64,000 bases of DNA from Hamadaea sp. Its GTDB lineage: Bacteria > Actinomycetota > Actinomycetes > Mycobacteriales > Micromonosporaceae. The position numbers and the translations under genes are program-made. The stretch is from assembly GCF_013362815.1 (NCBI RefSeq), contig NZ_JABFVK010000037.1, forward strand, positions 1-64,000, read 5' to 3'. This document shows positions 8,214 to 16,581 of this stretch, one piece after another (within the stretch, counting starts at the first letter, position 1; each line of letters starts with the position of its first letter). Below the pieces are notes generated by a model. The model saw only the letters and a list, made by a program, of their open reading frames with translations, was not told the DNA's origin and made no database searches.

Positions 8214-9404
8214 ATGCGGCCGACTCCGCAGCAGCTCGCCTGGCAAGAGGCGGGATTCGGGCTGTTCTTCCACTTCGGGATCAACACTTTTCACGGGGTG
8301 GAATGGGGCGACGGAACCGCCGATCCGGCGACCTTCGCGCCGGACGATCTCGACGTTGGACAGTGGATCGCCGTGGCCAAGCAGGCGGGCGCGCGGTACG
8401 TGGTGCTCACCGCCAAACATCACGACGGCTTCTGCCTCTGGCCGACCGCCACCACGGCGTACTCGGTGAAGAACGCGACCTGGCGCGACGGCCGGGGTGA
8501 CGTGGTCGCGGAGCTGGCCGACGCGTGCCGGAACGCGGGCCTGGGGTTGGGGCTCTACCTGTCGCCGTGGGACCGCAATGCGGCGTGCTACAGCGACCCG
8601 AGCGCCTATGACGACTTCTATGTAGCGCAACTGACCGAGCTGTGCACGAATTACGGGCCGCTGTTCGAGATCTGGTTCGACGGCGCGGGATCCGAGGGCC
8701 GCAGTTACGACTGGACGCGGATCATGGCCGTGATCCGCGAGCACCAGCCCGACGCGATGGTCTTCAACCTGGGCGAGCCGACCATCCGCTGGGTCGGCAA
8801 TGAGGACGGCCTCGCCACCGAGCCCGTCCGCTATTCGGTGTCCACAACCGACGTCTCAATGTTCACCACTGCGGTGTCCACGTTGGATGGCGAACGCTAT
8901 CTGCCGCCGGAATGCGACGTCCCGATCCGCGCCGACTGGTTCTGGCAGCCGTCATCGCGACTCAAGACGCGCGACGAGCTGCTGGAGATCTTCTACCGGT
9001 CGATGGGTCTCGGTGCCGGGCTGCTGCTCAACCTCGCGCCGATGCCGACCGGCCGGCTCGATCCGGCCGACGTCGAGCGGCTGCTCGAGGTCACCGGCGA
9101 GCTGCGGCGCCGCTTCGCCCGCCCGGTCCCCGCCACGCTGTCCGCGATTCCCGGCGGCGTCCGAGCGACGTTCTCCGGGCCCGTGCGCCTCGACCACCTC
9201 GAACTGCGCGAGGAGCTGCAAGCCGGTCAATTCATCGACGGGTACGCCGTGGTGGCGGACGGGATCGAGATCGCCCGTGGCTCATCGGTCGGGATTCGCC
9301 GGTGGCATGCCGTTTCGCCGGTCGTCGCCACCTCGCTGGACATCCTGGTCGCCTCGGGCTCCCTCGCGGCGGTCACCGCTTTCCAAGCTGCAGATCACGG
9401 ATAA
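8214..9404 (+). CDS. GH29 alpha-L-fucosidase
   Basis: A 396-residue glycoside hydrolase expected to remove alpha-L-fucose from oligosaccharides. Family 29 features seen are WQEAGFGLFFHFGINTF at the N-terminus, AKHHDGFCLWP, and LFEIWFDGAG, whose Asp156 is the expected nucleophile. A SMGLGAGLLLNLAP segment closes the barrel, followed by a small beta-sandwich part. No signal peptide is seen, so it acts in the cytoplasm on imported sugars. GAGGAGG precedes ATG 8214. It probably shares the transporter operon. Confidence 0.92.
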   Translation: MRPTPQQLAWQEAGFGLFFHFGINTFHGVEWGDGTADPATFAPDDLDVGQWIAVAKQAGARYVVLTAKHHDGFCLWPTATTAYSVKNATWRDGRGDVVAELADACRNAGLGLGLYLSPWDRNAACYSDPSAYDDFYVAQLTELCTNYGPLFEIWFDGAGSEGRSYDWTRIMAVIREHQPDAMVFNLGEPTIRWVGNEDGLATEPVRYSVSTTDVSMFTTAVSTLDGERYLPPECDVPIRADWFWQPSSRLKTRDELLEIFYRSMGLGAGLLLNLAPMPTGRLDPADVERLLEVTGELRRRFARPVPATLSAIPGGVRATFSGPVRLDHLELREELQAGQFIDGYAVVADGIEIARGSSVGIRRWHAVSPVVATSLDILVASGSLAAVTAFQAADHG

Positions 9405-9446
9405 CCATGCTTACCGGGCCGGTTTTGGCCTGCGTAACCGTGATCC
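9394..9446. terminator. Inverted repeat between convergent fucosidase and lacI genes
   Basis: GATCACGG (9394-9401) pairs with CCGTGATC (9439-9446); flanking bases extend the stem imperfectly. It overlaps the fucosidase stop and precedes the lacI stop, so it may end both transcripts. Confidence 0.45.
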
Positions 9447-9453
9447 GCAGGGA

Positions 9454-10500
9454 TCAGGCGAGGGGGGCGGTGGCGACCGAGTCGCGGACGACGATGTGCG
9501 TACCGAGCATGACGTGCTGGCGGCCGGAACCGTTGCTCTGCAACGCCATCTTGACCGCCGTGCGGCCGAGTTCCTCGTGCGGCAGGTGCACGGTCGTCAG
9601 CGGCGGGTTGAGGTCGCCGGCCAGCGGGACGTCGTCGAAGCCGATGATGCTGACGTCCTCCGGTACGCGCTTGCCGCGGTCGCGCAGGGCGGCGATCGCC
9701 CCGGCGGCTGTGTTGTCGTTGCCCGCGAAGACGCCGGTGAACTCGATACCCCGGTCGAGCAGCTCGGCGGTCCGTTCGTAGCCGCCGTCGCGGCCCATGT
9801 CGCCGTGGCTGATCAACGCGGGGTCGACCGGGATCTTGTACGCCGTCAGCGCGTTGCGGTAACCCACCACGCGCTGGTCGCTGGTGGTGAAGCCGTCCGG
9901 CCCGGCGAGCATGACGATGCGCCGGTGACCGGCCGAGAGCAGGTGCGACGTTGCGGCGTACGCCCCGCCGACGTTGTCGTACTCGACGCTGATCGCGGGG
10001 ATGTCCGGGCCCAGCGACGGACGGGCGCAGGTCACCAGCTTCGATCCCGCGTCGGCCAGGCCGATCGCGTACCGCTTCATCCGCTCGCGGTACTCCTCGT
10101 TCTCCACGACGCCACCGACGAGGATGACTGCGTCGGCGTGCTGCTCCCGCATCAGCTTGATGATCTCCAGCTCGCGGTCGGCGTCGCCGTGCGTCGTGCA
10201 GACCAGGCACAGCCGCCCGTGCTCGGCCGCCTCCGCTTCCACGCCGGCCGCGATGTGCGCGTAGAACGGCGTGACCGTCTCCTTCATCAGGATCGCCACG
10301 ACCTTGGAGGTTGCGCCGGACAGCGCGCGCGCGTGCGCGTTGACCACGTAGTCGAGGTCGCGGACGGCCCGCTGGATGCGGGCGCGGGTCGCGGTGGAGA
10401 CGGGGTAGTCGCCGGAGAGCGCCCGGGAGACCGTCGCGACCGAGACGCCGGCCGCGCGGGCCACGTCGCGGATGGTGGGGCGCTTGGACGGCTGGCTCAC
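9454..10500 (-). CDS. LacI family transcriptional regulator
   Basis: A 348-residue sugar-responsive repressor. The N-terminal helix-turn-helix and hinge helix are clear (PTIRDVARAAGVSVATVSRA, then RALSGATSKVVAIL). A periplasmic-binding-like effector domain follows, with the conserved GFDDVPLAGDLNPPLTTVHLP near the end. I start at GTG 10500; the longer open frame upstream runs through the promoter. Its likely targets are the AAnCGnTT sites at 4389, 4490, 10566, 12591 and 52607. The position between fucosidase, transporter and DUF2264 genes suggests a fucosylated or pectin-type inducer, which is inference. Confidence 0.9.
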   Translation of the reverse strand: MSQPSKRPTIRDVARAAGVSVATVSRALSGDYPVSTATRARIQRAVRDLDYVVNAHARALSGATSKVVAILMKETVTPFYAHIAAGVEAEAAEHGRLCLVCTTHGDADRELEIIKLMREQHADAVILVGGVVENEEYRERMKRYAIGLADAGSKLVTCARPSLGPDIPAISVEYDNVGGAYAATSHLLSAGHRRIVMLAGPDGFTTSDQRVVGYRNALTAYKIPVDPALISHGDMGRDGGYERTAELLDRGIEFTGVFAGNDNTAAGAIAALRDRGKRVPEDVSIIGFDDVPLAGDLNPPLTTVHLPHEELGRTAVKMALQSNGSGRQHVMLGTHIVVRDSVATAPLA

Positions 10501-10559
10501 GGGTCTCCGATCTGGTCCGCCGGGGGCGGCGCGCTTGCGATCTTGGATTGGGAAAACTG

Positions 10560-10589
10560 TTGTGGAAGCGGTTACTGCGATCGTATTCT
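10560..10589 (+). promoter_or_regulatory. Promoter with LacI-type operator O3
   Basis: A -35 TTGTGG (10560-10565) and -10 TATTCT (10584-10589) with an 18-bp spacer that begins with the operator core AAGCGGTT (10566-10573). The -10 is 7 nt from ATG 10597, so the transcript is probably leaderless. The site is 66 bp upstream of the lacI start and could also give autoregulation. Confidence 0.62.
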
Positions 10590-10596
10590 GCCAGCC

Positions 10597-12369
10597 ATGC
10601 CCTCGTTGCACCAGATCCACGGCGCTGTTTCTGCCCATCGAGAAGGCTGGTTGTCGGCCCTGCTCGCGGTCGTCTCACCCGCCACGCGTACCGCCGCGCT
10701 CGGCCCCGACCGGCAACCGGTCCACGCCACCAACCACGACTCCGGCGCGACCTGGTTCGAGCTGGTCGCGCGCCCGCTCTGGGGACTCGCGGCGGCGGCC
10801 GCCGGCGGTCTTCGGGCCGACGCCCAATGGCACGAGCTGCGCGGCTCGCTGACCGCCGCCGTCGACCCCGCTCATCCCTGGTACATCGGCCCGCCGCCGG
10901 ACCTGGATCAGCGCATCGTCGAGTCCGCCGCGGTCGGGTACGCCCTCGCCGTCGCACCCCACGAACTGTGGGACCCGCTGACCGGACCGCAACGGGATCA
11001 TCTCCGGGACTGGCTGTCGGCGGCGGCGAACGCGACCCCGGTCGACAACAACTGGCACTTCTTCCCGGTGCTGGCCGCCACCGGGTTGCGGTCGGTCGGC
11101 GTACAAGTGGATGAAGCGCGAGTGACCGCGCACCTGGACCGGCTGGAGGAGTTCGCGCTCACCGAGGGCTGGTACGCCGACGGGCCGGGACTGCCCGGAC
11201 GGACCGCGCCCCGGGACTACTACGTGCCGTTCGGCTTCCACTTCTACGGCTTGCTGCTGGCCTCCCTGGGGGCGGTCGACCCGGCGCGGGCCGAGCGGTT
11301 CCGCTCGCGGGCGGTCGAATTCGCGCAGCAGTTCCAGCACTGGTTCGCCGACGACGGCGCGGCGTTGCCGTTCGGACGCAGCCTCGGCTACCGCTTCGCG
11401 CAGGGGTCGTTCTGGTCGGTGCTGGCCGCCGCCGACGTGCCCGCGCTGCCGTGGGATCGCGTACGCGGACTGGCCGGGCGCCACCTCGACTGGTGGTGGC
11501 AGCAGCCGGCCGCCGCCGAGGACGGCGGACTGACCGTCGGGTACGCCTACCCCAACACCGGCGTCGTCGAGCAGTACCTCGCCGGGGGATCGCCGTACTG
11601 GGGCACCAAGTTCTTCTCCGCTCTCGCGGCCGCGGCCGACCATCCCTTCTGGACTGCTGAACCTGCGGCCCCTGCGCGCGCCTCGGTTTCGGTGCAGGCT
11701 GCGCCGACCATGGTGCTGGCTGCGCCGACCATGGTGCTGGCGAAGGACGCCGCTGGGGATGTCGTCGCACTCAACGGCCAGCACGCGCCGCTGTGGAACG
11801 CGCGTGGGGGAGCGGCCAAGTACGCGAAGTTCGCGTACTCGACGCTGGCGGGCACCAGCGTTCCGACGGGAGGCGCCGACCTGGAGAACTCCGCGTTCGA
11901 CTCGGCGCTCGGGTTGTCCGACGACGGTGTGCATTGGCGTACGCGGTCCACCGGGGAGTCCTCACTGGACGGTGCCACCATCGTGATCCGGTGGGAACCG
12001 TACGCCGACGTGACGGTCGAGTCCCGGCTGTGGTTCGACGAGGGTGTCCAGATCCGGGAACACCGCATCGTCACCGGCCGGCCGCTGTACGTCGCCGAGG
12101 GCGGGTTCTGCGTACCGGTCTCGTCGGCTCCTTCGTCCTCGGCCTCGTCCGGAGCCTTGGCTGGGGCCGGGTCCGCGGCTGCCTCCGGCGGCGGGATCGA
12201 CAGCTCGATCTCGTCGGACGATCCCGGCCGGGTGGGGGAGATCGTGCACCCGATGCCCGGGTCGCACCTCTACTTCCCGCGTACGGCGTTGCCGACGCTG
12301 CGGTCGGAGCTCGCTCCGGGTACGCACGTGCTGCGCTGCCGGGTGCGGGTGTCTCGCGTTTCGTCCTGA
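10597..12369 (+). CDS. DUF2264 domain protein (putative glycoside hydrolase)
   Basis: A 590-residue protein. It has the DUF2264 pattern: RPLWGLAAAAAGG, DNNWHFFPVLAATGL, YYVPFGFHFYGLLLA and FGRSLGYRFAQGSFW in an alpha-rich first half, probably an (alpha/alpha)6 barrel, with a beta-rich C-terminal half. Some DUF2264 proteins act on glucuronic-acid or pectin-type glycans (family GH154, from memory). No signal peptide, so cytoplasmic. A 21-bp tandem duplication (11698-11739) repeats APTMVLA in the linker, and a Ser/Ala/Gly-rich stretch interrupts the C-terminal half. ATG 10597 is chosen over the long read-through frame. Confidence 0.85.
   Translation: MPSLHQIHGAVSAHREGWLSALLAVVSPATRTAALGPDRQPVHATNHDSGATWFELVARPLWGLAAAAAGGLRADAQWHELRGSLTAAVDPAHPWYIGPPPDLDQRIVESAAVGYALAVAPHELWDPLTGPQRDHLRDWLSAAANATPVDNNWHFFPVLAATGLRSVGVQVDEARVTAHLDRLEEFALTEGWYADGPGLPGRTAPRDYYVPFGFHFYGLLLASLGAVDPARAERFRSRAVEFAQQFQHWFADDGAALPFGRSLGYRFAQGSFWSVLAAADVPALPWDRVRGLAGRHLDWWWQQPAAAEDGGLTVGYAYPNTGVVEQYLAGGSPYWGTKFFSALAAAADHPFWTAEPAAPARASVSVQAAPTMVLAAPTMVLAKDAAGDVVALNGQHAPLWNARGGAAKYAKFAYSTLAGTSVPTGGADLENSAFDSALGLSDDGVHWRTRSTGESSLDGATIVIRWEPYADVTVESRLWFDEGVQIREHRIVTGRPLYVAEGGFCVPVSSAPSSSASSGALAGAGSAAASGGGIDSSISSDDPGRVGEIVHPMPGSHLYFPRTALPTLRSELAPGTHVLRCRVRVSRVSS
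11698..11739 (+). repeat. 21-bp in-frame tandem duplication
   Basis: Two exact copies of a 21-base unit (11698-11718 and 11719-11739) repeat the heptapeptide APTMVLA inside the DUF2264 gene. The reading frame is kept. Confidence 0.95.
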
Positions 12370-12397
12370 GTTCCCTGCGCGGTGGGGTGCCCCGCTC

Positions 12398-12460
12398 GCG
12401 TTATCCGGGGTAACGCTGCTATTTCGGCGCGGATAGCCGCGTTATCCCGGGATATCGCGC
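12398..12460. repeat. GTTATCCCGGGATA-type palindromic repeats, copy 1
   Basis: Two stem elements, GCGTTATCCGGGGTAACGC (12398-12416) and GCGTTATCCCGGGATATCGC (12439-12458), lie after the DUF2264 stop. The same motif recurs at 20867-20930 and 61786-61835, always outside genes. They probably act as terminators or are a small repeat family. The rest of 12461-12581 is GC-rich with no gene seen. Confidence 0.6.
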
Positions 12461-12581
12461 GGCAGCGGTGCGCCGATCGCACGCGGCCGCGGTGCCGCTC
12501 GCGCGCGGCTGCGGTGCCGATCCCGGTGCCGATCGCGCGCGGTGCCTCAAACACACAGCGGCCGCCCCGCATAGTTTCCGG

Positions 12582-12611
12582 TAACGAAGGAAACGGTTGT
12601 TACCGTATTGA
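12582..12611 (+). promoter_or_regulatory. Candidate promoter with LacI-type operator O4
   Basis: AAACGGTT (12591-12598) has the LacI core form. It falls between a weak -35-like TAACGA (12582-12587) and a -10-like TATTGA (12606-12611), again 18 bp apart, 33 bp upstream of the secreted beta-helix gene. CGGTAAC and GTTACCG flank it as an outer inverted repeat. Confidence 0.55.
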
Positions 12612-12643
12612 CCGAGCACGCCGCGGCGTGAGAAATATCTCTC

Positions 12644-14620
12644 ATGAAACCGATTACCGTCCCCCTGTATCTCGGTGTCATCACCCTCCTCACCACGGCG
12701 GCCACGATGTCGGCGGTGACCGTCGCAGCAGTCCCGGCCCAGGCAGCGGCCGCGGCGTATCACGTGAACTGCGCGGCGAGCGCCCCCGGCGACGGCTCGG
12801 CGGCCAGCCCGTGGAACACGGTGGCCGCCGCGAATGCGCACGCGTACAGCCCAGGCGATCGGATCTACTTCGCCCGGGGAACCACTTGCGTCGGCCAGTT
12901 CAAGCCGACGGGCTCCGGCACGGCGGGCGCGCCGATCGTCGCGGCGGCGGAGGGGACCGGCGCCCGGCCGGTCATCGCCGGACAAGGCACGGTGTACGCC
13001 GCGGTGCATCTCTACAACGTGGAGTACTGGGAGGTCCACGACCTCGAGGTGACCAACGACAACGCGACGGCGGCCGAGCGTAACGGCCTGCTCGTCGAGC
13101 TGGAGAACTTCGGCGTCGGCCACCATTATCTGATCGACGACGTGTACGTGCATCACGTCGCGGGCGACCAGGCGGCCGCCAAGCGCTCCAACGGCATCCA
13201 GTTGCGTGTGACCGGTACGGCGACGCCGACGCGGTTCGACGACGCAGTGGTGCAGAACTCCGAGGTCAACCACGTCGACCGGGAAGGACTGACCACGGCG
13301 TCGGAGCAGAACTGCCGCACGATCTACGGCTGCACCGGTACGCAGAACTGGCTCGCCAGCACCGGGGTGGTGTTCCGCAACAATGTCGTGCATGACACCG
13401 GCGGCGACGGCATCGTGATGCGCGTCGCGGACCACGCGGTGGTCGAGGGCAACGAGGTGTACGACATCGCGCTGCGCAACACCGGGAACAACGCCGGACT
13501 GTGGACGATCAACTCCGACTACACGCTGATCCAGCACAACGAGGTCTACCGGGTGAACCGGTACGCCGGGACCAACGACGGGATGGCGTTCGACTCCGAC
13601 TTCGGCAACCGGGGAGTCGTCTTCCAGTACAACTTCAGCCACGACAACGAGGGCGGCTTCATGCTGTTCTGCGGGGCCTGCGGCGGCAGCGCGAACACGG
13701 CCGGGACGATCGTGCGGCACAACATCTCCGTCAACGACGGCTCCCGTCTCCTGTACGCGGTCGGCGAGCAGGCGGCGCAGATCTACAACAACACCTTCTA
13801 CCTGCCGTCGGGCTCGACGACGAGCGTCATCGAGGACACCAGCGGCACGACGACGGTGCGCTGGCAGAACAACGTCTTCTACAACCTCGGCAGTGGTGCG
13901 TACGCCGGCTCCGGGTATGTCGCGGCCGACCACACCTGGCGGGCCAACGTCTTCTACGGCAGTCATCCGGCGAGTGAGCCGGCCGACCCGTACAAGTCGA
14001 CGGCGAATCCGTTGCTGGCGAACCCGGGTGGTTCGACTCCGGCGGACTACCAGCTGACCGCTGGTTCTCCGGCGTTGCGGTTCGGTCAGGTCACCACCGG
14101 CGCGGGCGGGCAGGACTACTTCGGGAACTCCGCGCCGCTGGCGTGCCGTCCGGACGCCGGAGCGCATCAGCGGTCCACCTTCACCGACTCCGGTTGCCTC
14201 GGCACGACGAAGACGGCCAACGGCGGGTTCGAGACCGGGACGTTGTCGGGCTGGCCCACTGCGACGTCCGGGCGTACTTGGGCGGATTCGTCGAGCGTCC
14301 ACTCCGGGGCGTACGCCGGAAAGCTAGGTCCCTACGCCGCCTCGCTGGAGCAGACGGTGACGCTGTCGCCGAACACCACCTATGTCCTGTCCGGCTGGGG
14401 CCGGGTGGACAAGGCCGACACGCAGCTCGTCGTGGGCGTGAAGAACTACGGAGGTGCCGAGATTCGCGTGCCGGCGTTCGCCACAGGTGAATGGCGGGCC
14501 GGTTCGGTCACCTTCACCACCGGGACGTCGAACACCTCCGCCGTCGTCTTCTGTTACGCCCGCAGCGGCACCGGCTACGGCTGGTGCGACGACGTACGCG
14601 TGATCGCCCAGCCGAGCTGA
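12644..14620 (+). CDS. Secreted right-handed beta-helix protein with C-terminal carbohydrate-binding domain
   Basis: A 658-residue exported protein. The signal peptide (MKPITVPLYLG... ending near AQAAA) is followed by a parallel beta-helix as in pectate lyases and chondroitinase B: repeated turns such as NVEYWEVHDLEV, VVFRNNVVHDTGGDGI and QIYNNTFYLPSG. From about residue 520, NGGFETGTLSGW and the last 130 residues look like a CBM4/9-type sugar-binding sandwich. It probably cuts or binds an acidic polysaccharide outside the cell, feeding the transporter upstream; cleavage is inferred. Start ATG 12644 lacks a strong Shine-Dalgarno. Confidence 0.85.
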   Translation: MKPITVPLYLGVITLLTTAATMSAVTVAAVPAQAAAAAYHVNCAASAPGDGSAASPWNTVAAANAHAYSPGDRIYFARGTTCVGQFKPTGSGTAGAPIVAAAEGTGARPVIAGQGTVYAAVHLYNVEYWEVHDLEVTNDNATAAERNGLLVELENFGVGHHYLIDDVYVHHVAGDQAAAKRSNGIQLRVTGTATPTRFDDAVVQNSEVNHVDREGLTTASEQNCRTIYGCTGTQNWLASTGVVFRNNVVHDTGGDGIVMRVADHAVVEGNEVYDIALRNTGNNAGLWTINSDYTLIQHNEVYRVNRYAGTNDGMAFDSDFGNRGVVFQYNFSHDNEGGFMLFCGACGGSANTAGTIVRHNISVNDGSRLLYAVGEQAAQIYNNTFYLPSGSTTSVIEDTSGTTTVRWQNNVFYNLGSGAYAGSGYVAADHTWRANVFYGSHPASEPADPYKSTANPLLANPGGSTPADYQLTAGSPALRFGQVTTGAGGQDYFGNSAPLACRPDAGAHQRSTFTDSGCLGTTKTANGGFETGTLSGWPTATSGRTWADSSSVHSGAYAGKLGPYAASLEQTVTLSPNTTYVLSGWGRVDKADTQLVVGVKNYGGAEIRVPAFATGEWRAGSVTFTTGTSNTSAVVFCYARSGTGYGWCDDVRVIAQPS

Positions 14621-14656
14621 CCGGCGGCAATCGGGGGCAAACCGCCCGGACCGGCA

Positions 14657-14694
14657 CGCCCCGGAGTGGGACTGCGATGATCCACTCCGGGGCG
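14657..14694. terminator. 13-bp-arm perfect hairpin
   Basis: Arms CGCCCCGGAGTGG (14657-14669) and CCACTCCGGGGCG (14682-14694) are exact complements around a 12-nt loop, between the beta-helix gene and the pgsA-like gene. It probably insulates the sugar locus from the core operon. A TATAGT that could be a -10 follows at 14697-14702. Confidence 0.75.
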
Positions 14695-14733
14695 GATATA
14701 GTGGCTCGGCGGCGGACGGGCTAGGGGGGCGAG

Positions 14734-15336
14734 ATGACGCAGGCGGATCCCCGGTCGAGGATCCTGACCATCCCCAACGCGATCAGCTTTCTGCGGCTGC
14801 TCGGCGTTCCGTTGTTCCTTTACCTCTTCCTGGGCCCGCACGCGTGGGGCTGGGCGGTGGCGGTCCTCGCGATCGGCGGGACGACCGACTGGATCGACGG
14901 TTACCTGGCCCGGCGGCTCGGGCAGGTGAGCCGCCTCGGCGAGCTCATGGACCCGGTCGCCGACCGGCTCTACATCCTCGCCACGATCGTCGCGCTGACG
15001 GTCGAAGACGTGGTGCCGTGGGCGTTCACCATCGCACTGCTGGCCCGGGAGGCCGTGCTGAGCGTGGTGGTCCTGATCCTGCGCCGCTACGGCGTGCCGC
15101 CGCTGCCGGTCCATTACGTCGGCAAGACGGCGACTTTCATCCTGCTCTTCGCCTTCCCGGTGCTGCTGCTCGCGGCCACCACCGACGGCGCGGTCTCGTC
15201 GGTCTCGCACGCGGCCGGGTGGGCGCTGGCCTGGTGGGGGCTCGTCCTCTACTGGGTCGCCGGCGGCCTTTACATCCTGCAGGCTCGATCGGTGATACGC
15301 GCAAAGCAGCCGGCTGCGGCCGGAGGCTCAGCATGA
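14734..15336 (+). CDS. CDP-alcohol phosphatidyltransferase (PgsA2-like)
   Basis: A 200-residue membrane enzyme that transfers a phosphatidyl group from CDP-diacylglycerol to an alcohol such as glycerol phosphate, inositol phosphate or phosphatidylglycerol. The family motif is complete: Asp52, Asp55-Gly56, Ala59-Arg60, Gly69, Asp73 and Asp77. About five helices are seen. Its position ahead of DUF881-sbp-DUF881-gcvH-garA matches pgsA2 (Rv1822) of M. tuberculosis, so the acceptor may not be glycerol phosphate. Its stop overlaps the next ATG (ATGA). Confidence 0.88.
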   Translation: MTQADPRSRILTIPNAISFLRLLGVPLFLYLFLGPHAWGWAVAVLAIGGTTDWIDGYLARRLGQVSRLGELMDPVADRLYILATIVALTVEDVVPWAFTIALLAREAVLSVVVLILRRYGVPPLPVHYVGKTATFILLFAFPVLLLAATTDGAVSSVSHAAGWALAWWGLVLYWVAGGLYILQARSVIRAKQPAAAGGSA

Positions 15337-16244
15337 CCACCGGCTCGGCGTCCGGTCCGGCGTCTGCGCCGGACGCCGGCGAGCAGGCAGCCCAAGCGCG
15401 CCGCCGTTACAGCACGGATCTGCTGGACTCCCTGTTCCGGGAATCCGTCGACGCCAGCCGGGTCGCCTATGAGGCGTCGAAGCGGCGGGGACCGGCTGCG
15501 AAGTTGGCATACAAGGTGCTGGGTGCCGTGACCGCGCTGGCCCTCGGCTTCCTCCTCGCCGTGGCGTACCAGAAGGTCGTCGAAGAACAACCCCAGCGCC
15601 AGACGGCGCGCGACGGCCTGATCGCCGACATCCACACGCGGCAGGACCGCATCGACGCGCTGACCGGACGCGAGGAGCTGTTGCGCGGCCAGGTGAACAG
15701 CCTGCAGGCGGCCTTGCTCAACGACAGCACGCTGCAACGGCTGCGGACCTACGAGGCGGCGACCGGGCTGCGGCGGGTGACCGGCGATGGCGTCACGATC
15801 ACGCTGGGCGACGGCCAGGCGAAGGCCGACCCGGTGACCGGGCAGACCGACAAGACCGCCCGCGTCCTGTTCGTGGACCTGCGCAACGTGGTGAACGAGC
15901 TGTTCACCGACGGGGCGGAGGCGATCGCGATCAACGGCCAGCGGCTGACCTCGACCTCGACCATCCGCTCGGCGGGCGAGGCGATCCTGGTGGACTTCAA
16001 GCCGCTGGTCGGGCCCTACAAGATCACCGCCATCGGGCCGGGCTCGATGGCCACTAAGTTCTCCGAGTCGGCCACCGCCGACCTGTTCCGCAAGCTCGTG
16101 GACAGCAAGGGGATGTCGTTCTCGGTCAAGCGCACCGACGACCTGACCCTGCCGGCCGCGGCGAATCCGCAGCTGCGCTACGCCAAGCCAGTCGTCTCCG
16201 CGTCGCCCTCGGCGACCGCCTCGCCATCGGGAGGTGGCAAGTGA
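15333..16244 (+). CDS. DUF881 family membrane-anchored protein (first copy)
   Basis: A 303-residue protein with a cytoplasmic N-terminus, one transmembrane helix (VLGAVTALALGFLLAVAYQKV), a coiled segment and an extracytoplasmic DUF881 domain. The domain is marked by GVTITLGDG, LRNVVNELFTDGAEAIAINGQRL and PYKITAIG. A Ser/Pro-rich tail follows. DUF881 proteins (YlxW/YlxX in Bacillus) are found with sbp near division genes; their role is unproven. Translationally coupled to both neighbours by 4-base overlaps. Orthologous in position to Rv1823. Confidence 0.88.
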   Translation: MTTGSASGPASAPDAGEQAAQARRRYSTDLLDSLFRESVDASRVAYEASKRRGPAAKLAYKVLGAVTALALGFLLAVAYQKVVEEQPQRQTARDGLIADIHTRQDRIDALTGREELLRGQVNSLQAALLNDSTLQRLRTYEAATGLRRVTGDGVTITLGDGQAKADPVTGQTDKTARVLFVDLRNVVNELFTDGAEAIAINGQRLTSTSTIRSAGEAILVDFKPLVGPYKITAIGPGSMATKFSESATADLFRKLVDSKGMSFSVKRTDDLTLPAAANPQLRYAKPVVSASPSATASPSGGGK

Positions 16245-16573
16245 TCCCCGTCCTCGCCTTGATCGTCGGGGTCGTCCTCGGCGTCATCCTGGACCCGACC
16301 GTCCCGGCGGCGGTCGAACCTTATCTGCCCATCGCGGTGGTGGCCGCCCTCGACGCGGTGTTCGGCGGCGTACGGGCGAAGCTGGACGGCATCTTCGACG
16401 ACAAGCAGTTCGTCGTCTCGTTCATCTCCAACGTCCTGGTCGCCGGGCTCATCGTGTGGCTGGGCGACCAGCTCGGCGTCGGCGGTCAGCTCTCCACCGG
16501 CGTGGTGGTCGTCCTGGGCGTACGGATCTTCGGCAACGTCGCGGCGATCCGGCGGCATCTGTTCCGGGCGTAG
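16241..16573 (+). CDS. sbp: Small basic protein family (DUF1290)
   Basis: A 110-residue membrane protein with about three helices. PVLALIVGVVLGVIL, YLPIAVVAALDAVFGGVRA and the central FVVSFISNVLVAGLIVWLGD are typical of the DUF1290/Sbp family. It lies between two DUF881 genes exactly as in other actinobacteria (Rv1824) and near ylxWX in Firmicutes. Function unknown; a role at the division site is suspected from context. It starts with GTG 16241, overlapping the previous stop. Confidence 0.9.
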   Translation: MIPVLALIVGVVLGVILDPTVPAAVEPYLPIAVVAALDAVFGGVRAKLDGIFDDKQFVVSFISNVLVAGLIVWLGDQLGVGGQLSTGVVVVLGVRIFGNVAAIRRHLFRA

Positions 16574-16581
16574 GAGGCGGC

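Noticed and set aside
8800-12369. A single 1189-codon plus-strand frame across the fucosidase end, lacI and DUF2264 genes
   Set aside because: Only the part from 10597 has a protein-family match; the first half lies opposite lacI and inside the fucosidase gene in another frame, as expected in high-GC DNA.
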